The notes below the pieces were generated by a model. That model saw nothing but the letters and a program-made list of their open reading frames with translations, was not told where the DNA came from and made no database searches. Below are positions 1-8,518 of a stretch of DNA of 64,000 nt, piece after piece. Origin of the DNA: DATFVA01 sp963774455. GTDB lineage: Bacteria > Bacteroidota > Ignavibacteria > Ignavibacteriales > Ignavibacteriaceae. Position 1 is the stretch's first letter, and the number at the start of each line of letters is the position of its first letter. The position numbers were made by a program, and so were the translations under genes. The stretch spans positions 558,001 through 622,000 of the forward strand of contig CAVZFD010000005.1 of NCBI GenBank assembly GCA_963774455.1, written 5' to 3'.

Positions 1-201
1 AAGCTCGTCGTTGATTTCGAAAGAAGATCAAGTAGCCATTAATCGCTTAAAAGCTACACTGCAAGAAAAACAATGGATATCCAAACAGCCGTTAGCATAG
101 CAGTGTATGATATCGACAGCGTACAGGGGTTCTTACATTTAGTGGAAGAAATTTATAATAATAGTTTAACTACTTTGAAGGAAAGACACAAGCCTCCCTA
201 G
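1..201 (+). pseudogene. Degraded reading frames, possibly a gene 3' end
   Basis: Two short open frames overlap here. Frame 2 is open from the window edge to a TAG at 98-100 (32 residues). Frame 1 is open from ATG 73 to TAG 199-201 (42 residues, including AVYDIDSVQGFLHLVEEIY). Both look protein-like in composition and would join by one frameshift between 73 and 100, as in a decayed gene. No family is recognised. A transposase C-terminus is only a guess, prompted by the possible transposase fragment near 2.2 kb. The gene could also simply enter from the left of the window. Confidence 0.22.
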
Positions 202-545
202 TAACGATTGGGCATTGTGATTGTGCCGACATCCCTGGGTACGTGTTACCAACGATGAACGAAGGAGTAGATGTATTTTATCGTCCGGCACGCTTTGGGC
301 GATCAAAAAACAAACAGAACCATCAGGGTGGGAATGCTGGAAGTATTAAACCATATTATAAGCTTCTTGCAAAACAAATCAAAATTACTTGAGGGATATA
401 AGAGCAGAAATGATTACATCAACATTAGAACTCATCTTTCTGACTCCTGCAAAATCGCAATCGGGACAACTTCATTACTCGGCTAGTAGCTGCCTGTTGT
501 TAACTTACCCAAACGATGTAATTCCTTTTTCATCCCTTTGCTCTA
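202..545. other. Intergenic stretch without a supported gene
   Basis: Two overlapping open frames (271-486, 71 codons; 389-571, 60 codons) occur here. Neither has a convincing ribosome binding site, a domain, or residue usage like the neighbours. A GAAGGAG lies only three bases before the ATG at 271, which is too close. I see no RNA gene or clear terminator. Confidence 0.4.
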
Positions 546-608
546 TTGAATTGCCTTACATTACTTTCTAATATACTATATGTATAATATTTATATAAGG
601 AATTTTAA

Positions 609-2063
609 ATGAAACCTATTTTACAACTACTATTGTTGATATTAGTCATATCCACAATAAATTATTCTCAAAGCCAGAGAAAATACCATGCATTTTCCGG
701 TACAGTTGGCATTACTGTTGAAGCAGGAACTATACTTGGCTTGACAGATTATCCTGATTTAAAAGCTGAAATTATGGGAAGAGGAAACGTTGAATATTTC
801 TTTCCCACAACCTCTTCAGGTATTTTTGGCATAAGAGGATTTTATAGTGCTGGTTATATTGGCGGAAAAGGTTTGGTTCCAACTGAACAAAACTCAGGAA
901 CTTTCAGAACTTCAACCGTTAATCTGGGGGGTGGACTTTCGTATACTTTCTCAATAGAGGAGGCCGTTTTTCCATTTATATTTCTCGGTGCTTCATATCA
1001 ATGGTTTAATCCGAAAGATCCAGATGGTATAGCTCTTCCATACTCAACAAGAACATTTAAAGGAACCGAAGTAAACTATCATGCTGAAGCCGGTCTAAAA
1101 TTTCTATTGTCAAAGGCAATCAGCTTAAATATTGCAGTCGGTTCCCAATTCAGTTCCAAGGATAACTGGGATGCTTTGCCGCCATCTGGCGGAAATGACC
1201 TTGCAATCTACGCATTAGGAGGTCTTACGTTTTCTATAGGTGCTTCCTCTGATAGTGACGGCGATGGTGTTAAGGATGAAGATGATAAATGTCCTGAAAC
1301 TCCGGAAGGTGTTGCTGTTGATGCTTTCGGATGTCCGATTGACAGTGACGGCGACGGTGTTCCGGATTATCTCGATAAATGCCCAAATACAGAAGCGGGA
1401 ATGAAAGTTGACGAATTTGGTTGCGTAGTTGATAGTGACGGTGACGGTGTTCTCGATGCCCAAGATAGATGTCCTAATACACCTGCAGGTGTAAAAGTAA
1501 ACGAGTTTGGTTGCCCTGACAGCGATTCTGACGGTGTACCTGATAACGAAGATAAATGCCCTGATACTCCAAAAGGTGCAAAGGTTGATGACAGAGGTTG
1601 CCCAATAGATTCTGACGGCGACGGTGTTCCTGATTATAAAGATAAGTGTCCGAGTACTCCAAAAGGAGAACAGGTTGATTCTACAGGATGCTCTACACAA
1701 AAAGACACTGTAATGATTAAAGAAGTTGTTACGTTAGCAGGTGATACAAACTTTGAATTCAATAAATCGGATCTTCTTCCATCTGCTTACCCGGTGCTTA
1801 ATGAGCTTGCTCAATCTATGAAAAGTAATCCTAATACTAGATGGAGAGTTGAAGGACATACCGATGCTATTGGTTCAGATTCCTACAATATGGATCTTTC
1901 AAGACGAAGAGCAGAATCGGTAGTAAATTACTTAGTATCAAACGGAGTTGAAAGAAATAGACTGGAAGTAGTTCCTTTAGGAGAATCAAATCCAATCGCT
2001 ACAAATGATACTCAGGAAGGAAGATCAATGAACAGAAGAGTTGAAATAAAATTGATTAAGTAA
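609..2063 (+). CDS. OmpA-family outer membrane protein with thrombospondin type 3 repeats
   Basis: Envelope protein expected to span the outer membrane and bind peptidoglycan. Residues 1-22 are a signal peptide. Residues about 23-210 are rich in aromatic/glycine strands like an 8-stranded OmpA barrel. Residues about 215-365 hold five Asp-rich repeats of about 30 residues (core DSDGDGVPD..DKCP), a calcium-binding thrombospondin type 3 linker. Residues about 375-484 are an OmpA C-terminal domain with VEGHTDAIGSDSYN and SRRRAESV, the peptidoglycan-binding signature. The start follows AAGGA by eight bases. The gene stands alone and is followed by a hairpin terminator. Length and domain order are usual for Bacteroidota OmpA proteins; its specific role is unknown. 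Confidence 0.93.
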   Translation: MKPILQLLLLILVISTINYSQSQRKYHAFSGTVGITVEAGTILGLTDYPDLKAEIMGRGNVEYFFPTTSSGIFGIRGFYSAGYIGGKGLVPTEQNSGTFRTSTVNLGGGLSYTFSIEEAVFPFIFLGASYQWFNPKDPDGIALPYSTRTFKGTEVNYHAEAGLKFLLSKAISLNIAVGSQFSSKDNWDALPPSGGNDLAIYALGGLTFSIGASSDSDGDGVKDEDDKCPETPEGVAVDAFGCPIDSDGDGVPDYLDKCPNTEAGMKVDEFGCVVDSDGDGVLDAQDRCPNTPAGVKVNEFGCPDSDSDGVPDNEDKCPDTPKGAKVDDRGCPIDSDGDGVPDYKDKCPSTPKGEQVDSTGCSTQKDTVMIKEVVTLAGDTNFEFNKSDLLPSAYPVLNELAQSMKSNPNTRWRVEGHTDAIGSDSYNMDLSRRRAESVVNYLVSNGVERNRLEVVPLGESNPIATNDTQEGRSMNRRVEIKLIK

Positions 2064-2120
2064 TAAGTCTGGCAATAGAAAATCGACTTATTTAATGAAA
2101 TAATTAATAGGTGATTGATT

Positions 2121-2170
2121 GAGCGGTTAAAAATTATCTAAAGATAATAATAATCGCTCTTTCATTTTTT
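2121..2170 (+). terminator. Nested hairpin terminator after the OmpA gene
   Basis: GAGCGGTT (2121-2128) pairs with AATCGCTC (2152-2159) through one G-T pair. It encloses a second perfect stem ATTATC/GATAAT, and a run of T (TTCATTTTTT) follows. The placement 58 bases after the stop suits Rho-independent termination of the OmpA transcript. Confidence 0.6.
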
Positions 2171-2175
2171 TCAAT

Positions 2176-2352
2176 GGCCAGCTATTCTTCTTGCTTGCTT
2201 CCACTCAGCTGGAGTTCTACAAGACTTATGCATCCTCAAGATTTACAGAAAGTTATCAGGAATTTATCAGATATGCCTTTCAGCAGTTTGGAGGGGTAGC
2301 AGGTGAAGGAACATCTGAGGAGATGAATTTGCTCAAACCCTGTAAAAGTTAA
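2176..2352 (+). pseudogene. Possible transposase (IS21 IstA-like) core fragment
   Basis: A 58-codon open frame without a start codon. It includes FFLLASTQLEFYKTYASSRF and a segment ending AFQQFGGV. The order (hydrophobic strand, K/Y-rich strand, then helix ending AFxxFGG) resembles the integrase core of IS21-type IstA transposases, where AFEYFGG precedes the second catalytic Asp. That Asp and everything downstream are absent and the frame ends at TAA 2350-2352. No terminal repeats are visible, so this is at most a relic. The family call comes from remembered motif similarity, not a search. Confidence 0.33.
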
Positions 2353-2491
2353 AACGCTCCAAACACTCTTTCGGTTTTTATAAAAGTATCTCACAAGATT
2401 TGGATGTCCCGCCCGAAATCAATATGACTCTAAAATTTTTAGTATCTTTATAAAATAATATAAATTATAAAAATTCATCTGAGTTCAGATA

Positions 2492-3946
2492 TTGACTCCT
2501 ATTGACTACCTGTTATTATCCGGTTCCATACTCATAATTATCAGCCTGATCACTGAGAAATTCACAGAAAATATCGGTGTTCCAACTTTGCTGTTGTTTA
2601 TTATAGTAGGAATGCTCGCTGGATCTGAAGGTCCTGGAGGAATTTATTTTAATGATCCTACTCTTGCTCAGTCAATAGGAATAATTGCACTTATATTTAT
2701 ACTTTTTTCAGGTGGACTTGATACCAACTGGCTTGAAACGAAAAATAAATTAAAGCCTGCACTTTTACTCTCCACTATAGGAGTTTTCCTAACCGCTCTT
2801 ATAGTTTCTATTTTTATTTATTTCATATTAAACGTCGACTTTATCTGGGCTTTTCTGATCGGCTCAATTATCTCATCCACAGATGCTGCTGCCGTATTCA
2901 GTATTCTCAGAACAAGAAAAGTACAATTCAAGGGTAATCTCAAACCATTATTGGAGCTGGAATCGGGCAGTAATGATCCAATGGCTATATTTCTTACCAT
3001 TGGTTCAATCGAGCTGATATTAAATCCCGGGTCGGGTTTTTTTTCAATTCTTCTTTTGTTCTTAATGCAGATGGGAATAGGAACAGTATCAGGGATTTTG
3101 CTCGGCAAACTGATGGTTTATTCAATAAATAGATTGAAATTTAACTATGGAGGAATCTATCCTGTTTATTCTATTGCAATGTGTTTACTTATTTATTCTT
3201 TGACAGCTGTTTTAGGCGGCAGCGGCTTCCTGGCGGTTTATATCGCCGGGATTATAGTTGGCAAGAGTATTGTAGTTCATAAAGCAGGAACTATGAGATT
3301 TTTTGATGGACTTGCCGTCTTAAGTCAGATTACTATGTTCCTTACTTTAGGACTCCTTGTCTTTCCTTCCGATCTACTGAAAATTACTATGATCGGACTA
3401 ATGACCGGTGTTATCCTGATTTTTGTTGCAAGACCTATCGGAGTGTTTCTTTCATTAGCCTTTCAGAAATTTAACCTTCGTGAAAAAATTCTTATCTCCT
3501 GGATTGGACTTCGTGGTGCCGTCCCGATTATTTTAGCCACTTTTCCTTTGATAGCAGGAATCCCCAATGCTCAGGTTATTTTTAATGTTGTGTTTTTTAT
3601 TGTGATTACATCCGTTCTAATCCAGGGATGGACAATTACACCTGTCTCCAAAATGCTAAAGCTCAGCTCACCGCTAAAAGTTGAAAGAAGTATCCCTTTA
3701 AAATTTGAACCCTCTGATGGTACAGATACTGAATTAATTGATTTAATAGTACCTTATAATTCAAATATAGTTGGAAAATCTATTATTGATCTTAAATTTC
3801 CTGAGGACAGCAGAATAGTGCTGATCTGGAGGGACAGCAGCATCATTATACCGAACGGCAGCACCGTCCTTGAAGCAGCGGATACACTCTTAATACTAGC
3901 CAATAAAAATAATCTTACAGTTATTACCAAGATCTTCAGTACTTAG
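2492..3946 (+). CDS. K+/H+ (or Na+/H+) antiporter, CvrA/NhaP2 type, with RCK-C domain
   Basis: Inner-membrane cation/proton antiporter of the CPA1 family. About twelve hydrophobic segments fill residues 1-390. Conserved transport motifs are visible: SSTDAAAVFSIL near 126-138 and LESGSNDPMAIFLT near 155-168, the latter holding the Asn-Asp ion-site pair. Residues about 405-484 form a TrkA-C/RCK-C ligand domain (NSNIVGKSIIDLKFP), typical of potassium/proton antiporters of the NhaP2/CvrA branch. The start is taken at TTG 2492 because no in-frame ATG lies upstream near the protein's natural N-terminus; no strong ribosome site is seen. It is monocistronic and convergent with the lipoprotein gene to the right. 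The ion choice (K+ versus Na+) cannot be read from sequence. Confidence 0.9.
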   Translation: MTPIDYLLLSGSILIIISLITEKFTENIGVPTLLLFIIVGMLAGSEGPGGIYFNDPTLAQSIGIIALIFILFSGGLDTNWLETKNKLKPALLLSTIGVFLTALIVSIFIYFILNVDFIWAFLIGSIISSTDAAAVFSILRTRKVQFKGNLKPLLELESGSNDPMAIFLTIGSIELILNPGSGFFSILLLFLMQMGIGTVSGILLGKLMVYSINRLKFNYGGIYPVYSIAMCLLIYSLTAVLGGSGFLAVYIAGIIVGKSIVVHKAGTMRFFDGLAVLSQITMFLTLGLLVFPSDLLKITMIGLMTGVILIFVARPIGVFLSLAFQKFNLREKILISWIGLRGAVPIILATFPLIAGIPNAQVIFNVVFFIVITSVLIQGWTITPVSKMLKLSSPLKVERSIPLKFEPSDGTDTELIDLIVPYNSNIVGKSIIDLKFPEDSRIVLIWRDSSIIIPNGSTVLEAADTLLILANKNNLTVITKIFST

Positions 3947-3977
3947 AGAATTTGGTGAAGTCATAGATTGGCAGGAG

Positions 3978-4003
3978 CATTGCCTGAAGCGCTCAAGGCA
4001 ATG
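3978..4003. other. Stem-loop between convergent genes
   Basis: CATTGCCT (3978-3985) and AGGCAATG (3996-4003) form a perfect 8-bp stem with a 10-base loop. It lies between the convergent antiporter and lipoprotein genes, where a bidirectional terminator would be expected. No T-run follows on either strand, so termination is uncertain. The rest of 3947-4116 shows no gene. Confidence 0.3.
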
Positions 4004-4116
4004 AAGAGACTTCGATCGACTTGCGCGGCTTTGTGTTGAACTGATTACTAAACTAAGGCACTATCGACTAATCGCTGCTGAACTGATTTGGCGATCGGTG
4101 ATTAACCCGGAAGATA

Positions 4117-5205
4117 TTAAAAAGTATATTCAGCAACATAATAACTTCCCAGGTTGTTCCGGAAGTTGCCGCCTGCATAAATTTGCCCAAGATTGTTAGT
4201 ACTGATGGCAAGGATGTTCATTCCGGCGTTCAGATTACCTAGTTCAGCCCAGGCACCGTTTTCCCAAACTGCAACTGCATACCCGTAGTTATTTATTGTA
4301 AAACCTCCGGCAGCAAAGATATTTCCGTTGTCGTCGGTTGTAAGCGTGTTTATAGGGCCGTTAAGACTACCGTATTCCGCCCAGCTGGTTCCATCCCATC
4401 TCGCCATATAAAATTTTCCGGAAGGATCATGAAAATCACCGCCCAGATATAAATGACCGGTTGCATCAGTGAAAGATGTCAGAATTACCCCGTCGATTGT
4501 GTTGAGGTCCGGAAGTTTATCCCACGTTCCATTCCACTTTGCTACATAGGGAATTCCGGCTCCGGCAAGTGTGGCTGTGGATGCGTAAACTATTCCTGAA
4601 GCATCTGCACAAATGGAAGTAACCGGATCGTTAGTATTGTAACTCCCAAGGTTACTCCAGGCAAAACCATTCCATTTATAAACAAAATTCTGGCCGGTGC
4701 TGTTTTCAATTACTCCTGCAGCATAGAGATTTTCATAAGCATCAACACTGATAGTTATTTCCTGATAGTAATCAGTGTGGATTCCAAGGTCACTCCAATC
4801 ACTTCCATTCCATTTTGCAATATACCTCAAATTGGCTGTATTGGTGAAAGAACCGACAGCATATAAATTTCCGCTTCTATCAGGTACCAGCATTTTGATA
4901 ATATCATTTGCGTCGAGGTGTCCCAGGTTGTTCCAGCTTGTGCCGTCCCACTTGGCAACATAATATGCTGCACTGTCATTCGTGAACGCACCTGCTGCAT
5001 AAATATTTCCTGAAACATCTGAGCATAGAGCAGAAATGCTTCCGTTGGCATTTAGATTTCCTGTTTCAATCCAAGTTCCGCCGCCTCCCGAAGGACCGCC
5101 GGGAGTATTGGAGGCTTTATCACATCCTGAATAAATTAAGGATACGGCAAGCAGCACCATCATAAAATAACGTGTTTTCTTAAATCTCCTTAACGACTTC
5201 CACAT
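4117..5205 (-). CDS. Lipoprotein with repeated kelch/beta-propeller-like units
   Basis: Exported lipoprotein: a signal peptide ends in lipobox LIYSGC, with the lipidated Cys at about residue 28. The mature part starts with a Gly/Pro-rich linker. It then repeats a unit of about 45 residues (..LYAAGxFTN....YVAKWDGTSWxxLG..) some seven times to the C-terminus. Such AGGF/KWDG repeats are seen in secreted Bacteroidota proteins and probably fold as a beta-propeller. No enzyme residues can be identified, so it is more likely a binding or structural surface protein. It is transcribed alone, with a free 5' side facing the candidate small RNA. Function is unknown. Confidence 0.85.
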   Translation of the reverse strand: MWKSLRRFKKTRYFMMVLLAVSLIYSGCDKASNTPGGPSGGGGTWIETGNLNANGSISALCSDVSGNIYAAGAFTNDSAAYYVAKWDGTSWNNLGHLDANDIIKMLVPDRSGNLYAVGSFTNTANLRYIAKWNGSDWSDLGIHTDYYQEITISVDAYENLYAAGVIENSTGQNFVYKWNGFAWSNLGSYNTNDPVTSICADASGIVYASTATLAGAGIPYVAKWNGTWDKLPDLNTIDGVILTSFTDATGHLYLGGDFHDPSGKFYMARWDGTSWAEYGSLNGPINTLTTDDNGNIFAAGGFTINNYGYAVAVWENGAWAELGNLNAGMNILAISTNNLGQIYAGGNFRNNLGSYYVAEYTF

Positions 5206-5440
5206 GGTTTTTGTTTATCTCCCTTTGATATTACGGAAAATTTTACATAGGTCAGGTTAATTTTATTAATGAAATCATTATTATCACGATTTTTCCAAAG
5301 TCTGAAGGTTCTTTATTGAAGCTGTAATTAGGCATTTTCCCCGGTAATAAAAGTATCAGGCACTAAAATAGAAATAAAAGGCATCAGAATAAAGATTGAG
5401 AGATAAAGAAATAGAATTCATGACTTTAACCACCCTACCA

Positions 5441-5471
5441 TTTGAAATTGTCAATCTTAATTTTATATTTG
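5441..5471 (+). promoter_or_regulatory. Bacteroidota-type promoter for a candidate small RNA
   Basis: TTTG at 5441-5444, exactly 19 bases, then TATATTTG at 5464-5471. This matches the known Bacteroides -33/-7 consensus (TTTG-N19-TAnnTTTG) at every defined base. The predicted start is near 5478. No coding gene begins before the terminator at 5565-5601. Confidence 0.5.
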
Positions 5472-5477
5472 CATAAG

Positions 5478-5601
5478 TTCATTCATAAGTTTTACGTCAT
5501 AATTTAATTGATTTTTGACTCGTTCACAGAGGTTTACCCCTGCCTCGTGATGGTTTAAAGAGTCTAACCCGGCAACACCCCCGTTGTCGGGTTTTTTGTT
5601 T
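5478..5601 (+). ncRNA. Candidate structured small RNA of about 120 nt
   Basis: A short transcription unit of its own: a consensus promoter upstream (5441-5471) and a strong intrinsic terminator at its end. Between them GACTC (5517-5521) can pair with GAGTC (5560-5564), enclosing a smaller hairpin from GAGGT (5529-5533) and GCCTC (about 5542-5546). No open frame of useful length exists; the only ATG is followed at once by TAA. It does not match 6S RNA, tmRNA, RNase P or SRP RNA features that I know. Antisense or regulatory action is possible but not shown. Confidence 0.42.
5565..5601 (+). terminator. Strong intrinsic terminator
   Basis: AACCCGGCAAC pairs with GTTGTCGGGTT (one G-T pair) across a short C-rich loop and runs directly into TTTTTTGTTTT. 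The T-run is on the + strand, while the nearest left gene (4117-5205) is on the - strand. The terminator therefore serves some other + strand transcript. Confidence 0.75.
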
Positions 5602-5708
5602 TAGCATAGCTTAGAATATGAGATAGTTTCCCCTTGAACGGTGTGTGTGGTTTTCTATTTACATTTCAATAAAATTACTCTAAATTATATTAAAAATATT
5701 AGGATAAA

Positions 5709-6617
5709 ATGAATTTAGGATTAAAAAACAATGCAGACTTAAGAAGTCTCGCCTATATAATTGTTACAACGGCGATGTTTATAGCTCAGTGGTTGTGGAT
5801 TGGCGTAAACCCATTCTTCTATGCCTGGTACTTGTTTATGTCCGTGGCAGTTTCGGTAATGACTCATAATCATAACCATCTTCCGATGTGGGAATCAAAA
5901 AGGATGAATACACTCACCGATTGGTGGCTTACTGTTTTTTACGGTTTTCCTATCTTTGCCTGGATACCCACACATAACAAAAATCATCACAGGTTTAATA
6001 ACCGTAAAGGTGATGATTCGATTACCTACAGGCTGAGCGAAAGGAATAACTTCCTGACGCTAATTTCTTACCCGACAGTCAGCGGATTTTACCAGCAAAG
6101 GGCTATTACCAGCTATCTCAAAGATATCAGGAAAACTAACCCCGTGAAGTTCCGGCTATGTATTTCACAGTACGTGGTTTTAATAGTATGGGTGGCTGCA
6201 GCCTTAATATTAGACTGGCAGAAAGCTTTGCTTTTTGTGATAATACCCCAGCAGGTATCACTCTTCAGCGTACTTATTTTTAATTATGTTCAGCACGTTC
6301 ACGCTAATGAAGAATCTGCCTGGAATCATTCAAGGAATTTTACAGGATTCCTTAATGTTATCCTCTTTAATAATGGTTATCATACGATACACCACCATAA
6401 GGCGGGTCTGCACTGGAGTAAAGCGCGCGATGCACATAAAGAAATTGAGAAGAATATAAATCCGGATTTACTTGAAAAGAGTTTCTGGTGGTATATCCTA
6501 AGGAGTTACATTCTTTCTTTATTCATCCCTAAATTCAGAACGATTTCAATGAGACTGGAGAGATTGAAGCAAGAGGAAATGACCCAGCTGAATGCAGGAA
6601 CTACAGCAGGCTCCTAA
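5709..6617 (+). CDS. Membrane fatty acid desaturase family protein
   Basis: Integral membrane di-iron desaturase or hydroxylase acting on acyl chains. The three histidine clusters are visible: HNHNH at 53-57, HNKNHH at 89-94 and HTIHHH at 225-230, with an extra QHVHA at 195-199. Hydrophobic segments lie before and between them (about 14-50, 74-88, 152-192), as in the FA_desaturase superfamily. Length (302 residues) is at the short end. AGGA sits just before the ATG. It follows the candidate small-RNA terminator and is monocistronic. Substrate and double-bond position cannot be deduced; it is clearly distinct from the second desaturase at 8.5 kb. Confidence 0.87.
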   Translation: MNLGLKNNADLRSLAYIIVTTAMFIAQWLWIGVNPFFYAWYLFMSVAVSVMTHNHNHLPMWESKRMNTLTDWWLTVFYGFPIFAWIPTHNKNHHRFNNRKGDDSITYRLSERNNFLTLISYPTVSGFYQQRAITSYLKDIRKTNPVKFRLCISQYVVLIVWVAAALILDWQKALLFVIIPQQVSLFSVLIFNYVQHVHANEESAWNHSRNFTGFLNVILFNNGYHTIHHHKAGLHWSKARDAHKEIEKNINPDLLEKSFWWYILRSYILSLFIPKFRTISMRLERLKQEEMTQLNAGTTAGS

Positions 6618-6680
6618 AGGTTGGAATCTGGGTAAACCGGGTCCTCTGTCTAAGGACTCCGGAATTTCTTAGGGTGCTTT

Positions 6681-7064
6681 TCAACCATACATATTAATTG
6701 TGTCGAGTATACAATGCAGCAGGGTGTCAGCCGTCCAGGGTTTTGAAATATAATTATCAAAACCTTCATCAAGAAATGATTCCTTGTCACCGAAATTAGC
6801 GTAAGCTGTTATTGCCACTACCGGGATATTTCTCCCTTCAGGAGTTTCACGGATCTCTTTCATCACTTCGATACCGTTTTTACCTGCTCCAAGGTTTATA
6901 TCCATTAATATAAGTGTATAGTTATTCTGCCTGTAAAGCTCCAGGGCTTCATCTGCGTTTACAGCGAAATCCAGCTGATAATATTTCTTCAGCTGTTGCT
7001 CTATAATGTCACGACTTGCTGCATCGTCATCAACAATAAGGACTTTTTTATACTCTTCCGTCAT
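6681..7064 (-). CDS. Stand-alone response regulator receiver domain protein
   Basis: Single receiver (CheY-like) domain of 127 residues without an output domain. The acidic pocket is D12-D14, the phospho-acceptor is Asp55 in LILMDINLG, the switch Thr is T86 (VVAITAYA) and the conserved Lys is K108 (ISKPW). All key residues are present, so phosphorylation is expected. No histidine kinase gene is near, so it probably serves a kinase elsewhere as an acceptor or shuttle. It is convergent with the desaturase and divergent from the small membrane protein. Confidence 0.92.
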   Translation of the reverse strand: MTEEYKKVLIVDDDAASRDIIEQQLKKYYQLDFAVNADEALELYRQNNYTLILMDINLGAGKNGIEVMKEIRETPEGRNIPVVAITAYANFGDKESFLDEGFDNYISKPWTADTLLHCILDTINMYG

Positions 7065-7218
7065 AATACCTTAATCCTTTAATATTTCCATGACACTTAT
7101 TAACCGGATGTTAATAATTATTAAACAAAAATAACCTTCCACCGGTTCTTGCCCAAATCTAATCAAAAAAAAATCAAATGACTTTTATGCTGAAAAGCGG
7201 ACTGAAGGTAATATTCCT

Positions 7219-7590
7219 GTGAAATCGACGGCTGCCTTTTTTATTTTCATTGCCGTGATGTTATATTTCCTCTGGTTCTCTGATATTCTCCCTGCAGTAT
7301 TTACTAATTCAATTCCTTCAAGTGTTAAATATTATAACCTGCTGGTGAACCCCGTACATGTACTCGACATCTCGTTTGTGCTTCCCGGGTTAATTGCTTT
7401 ATCGTTAATGCTGATAAAAAAGAAAAGAATAGCTTTTATATTATCTCCTGTAGTTCTTATTTTCGTTATTCTATTGTGTATGGCTTTAATTGCCATGTCT
7501 GTCATGCTTTCCGTCCGAAATGTAACGGAGGATTTTTCACTGGCGGGTATATTTAGTGTGCTTGCAATAATTAGCTTATTATATTTATAA
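7219..7590 (+). CDS. Small integral membrane protein, likely N-terminally truncated
   Basis: 123 residues with about four hydrophobic segments. The segment NPVHVLDISFVLPGL followed by a K/R-rich turn and another membrane pair resembles the C-terminal half of a larger conserved membrane protein family (usually about 200 or more residues) whose number I cannot give. The N-terminal half is not encoded upstream: 7065-7218 has stops in this frame. The gene therefore appears truncated, or starts unusually at GTG 7219 with AAGG about a dozen bases before. It lies just upstream of a lipoprotein gene. Function is unknown. Confidence 0.55.
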   Translation: MKSTAAFFIFIAVMLYFLWFSDILPAVFTNSIPSSVKYYNLLVNPVHVLDISFVLPGLIALSLMLIKKKRIAFILSPVVLIFVILLCMALIAMSVMLSVRNVTEDFSLAGIFSVLAIISLLYL

Positions 7591-7632
7591 TTAGGTTCAT
7601 GAAAAGCATAAAATCACAATCCGTCTGAGGCT

Positions 7633-8355
7633 ATGTTAAAGTATTTAAGCACAATATTACTTTTACTGCAGTTTGTCTTATTTTCTGGCTGTGAAAGAGA
7701 ACTCTCTTCTTCTTATACCTATGGACGGGAACAGTCTGTAACTATTCTGAGCCCGGTGGGCGGTGAAGTTTATACAAATAATGAAACGGTAATTGTCAGC
7801 TGGCTTTCCAGTAACCTTAATGGTAAGCTGAGGATTGAACTAATCAGGGAAGGAATATCAATCTATTCAGTAAATAGTATCCCGAACTCAGGAAATTATC
7901 AATTAAGGATTCCCGGTGAAATCATTCCTTCAAAGAAATATCAACTTAAAATTGAAGCAATGACTAACCCTGAAATTACGGCGATTACACAGCTGTATTT
8001 TGAAATTGCTCCACTGATTGACGGTGAATGGTATTACTCAAACCTTGAATTGGATTCGGGATTAGAGATCAGGCTTCAATTAACCCGAGTTTTCAATAAT
8101 GCTTTCCTTGGAAACGGATTTTTTCATCTCAGGTATTTTTCAGGTGGTGGCAAGGTTGATTATGAGACTGTCGATACTGTAGGCGGATCCATTGCCTATC
8201 CTGATATTAGCCTTAAAATGAGAGAGCCTGGAAATAAGCAATTTGATTTCACAGGGAAAATGGTTACGGGCAGCCGGATTAGAGGTAATATCTCAGGTTT
8301 TGTTGATTCGGTTTACGGGAATATTAATGATAGTATTACCCTGATAAGACAGTGA
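7633..8355 (+). CDS. Lipoprotein with N-terminal Ser/Thr-rich anchored-type beta domain
   Basis: Signal peptide with lipobox VLFSGC, Cys at about residue 20, so membrane-anchored. Residues about 35-110 (VTILSPVGGEVYTNNETVIV, then a WLSS strand) match the Kre9/KNH-like beta-sandwich found in many Bacteroidota and Ignavibacteria surface proteins. The C-terminal 120 residues are beta-rich and unrecognised (GEWYYSNLELDSG..). It starts 43 bases after the small membrane protein and may share its transcript. No catalytic motif is seen; a surface or periplasmic binding role is a guess. Confidence 0.78.
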   Translation: MLKYLSTILLLLQFVLFSGCERELSSSYTYGREQSVTILSPVGGEVYTNNETVIVSWLSSNLNGKLRIELIREGISIYSVNSIPNSGNYQLRIPGEIIPSKKYQLKIEAMTNPEITAITQLYFEIAPLIDGEWYYSNLELDSGLEIRLQLTRVFNNAFLGNGFFHLRYFSGGGKVDYETVDTVGGSIAYPDISLKMREPGNKQFDFTGKMVTGSRIRGNISGFVDSVYGNINDSITLIRQ

Positions 8356-8518
8356 TCATAAATTCAGTATCGGATGGTGTCTCGGTACTGTGAATACCGT
8401 TATGTACTTATACACTAATAGAGACAATTCTTTGTGATAAAGGCGATCTGATATCATTTTAATAATTAAACTTTATTATTATTATCATATATAAGTTTAA
8501 AAATAGGTAATCGCATAA

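Noticed and set aside
1215..1700. 161-codon open frame on the - strand inside the OmpA gene
   Set aside because: Mirror of the repetitive Asp-rich codons (GAC/GAT) of the thrombospondin repeats; no start signal.
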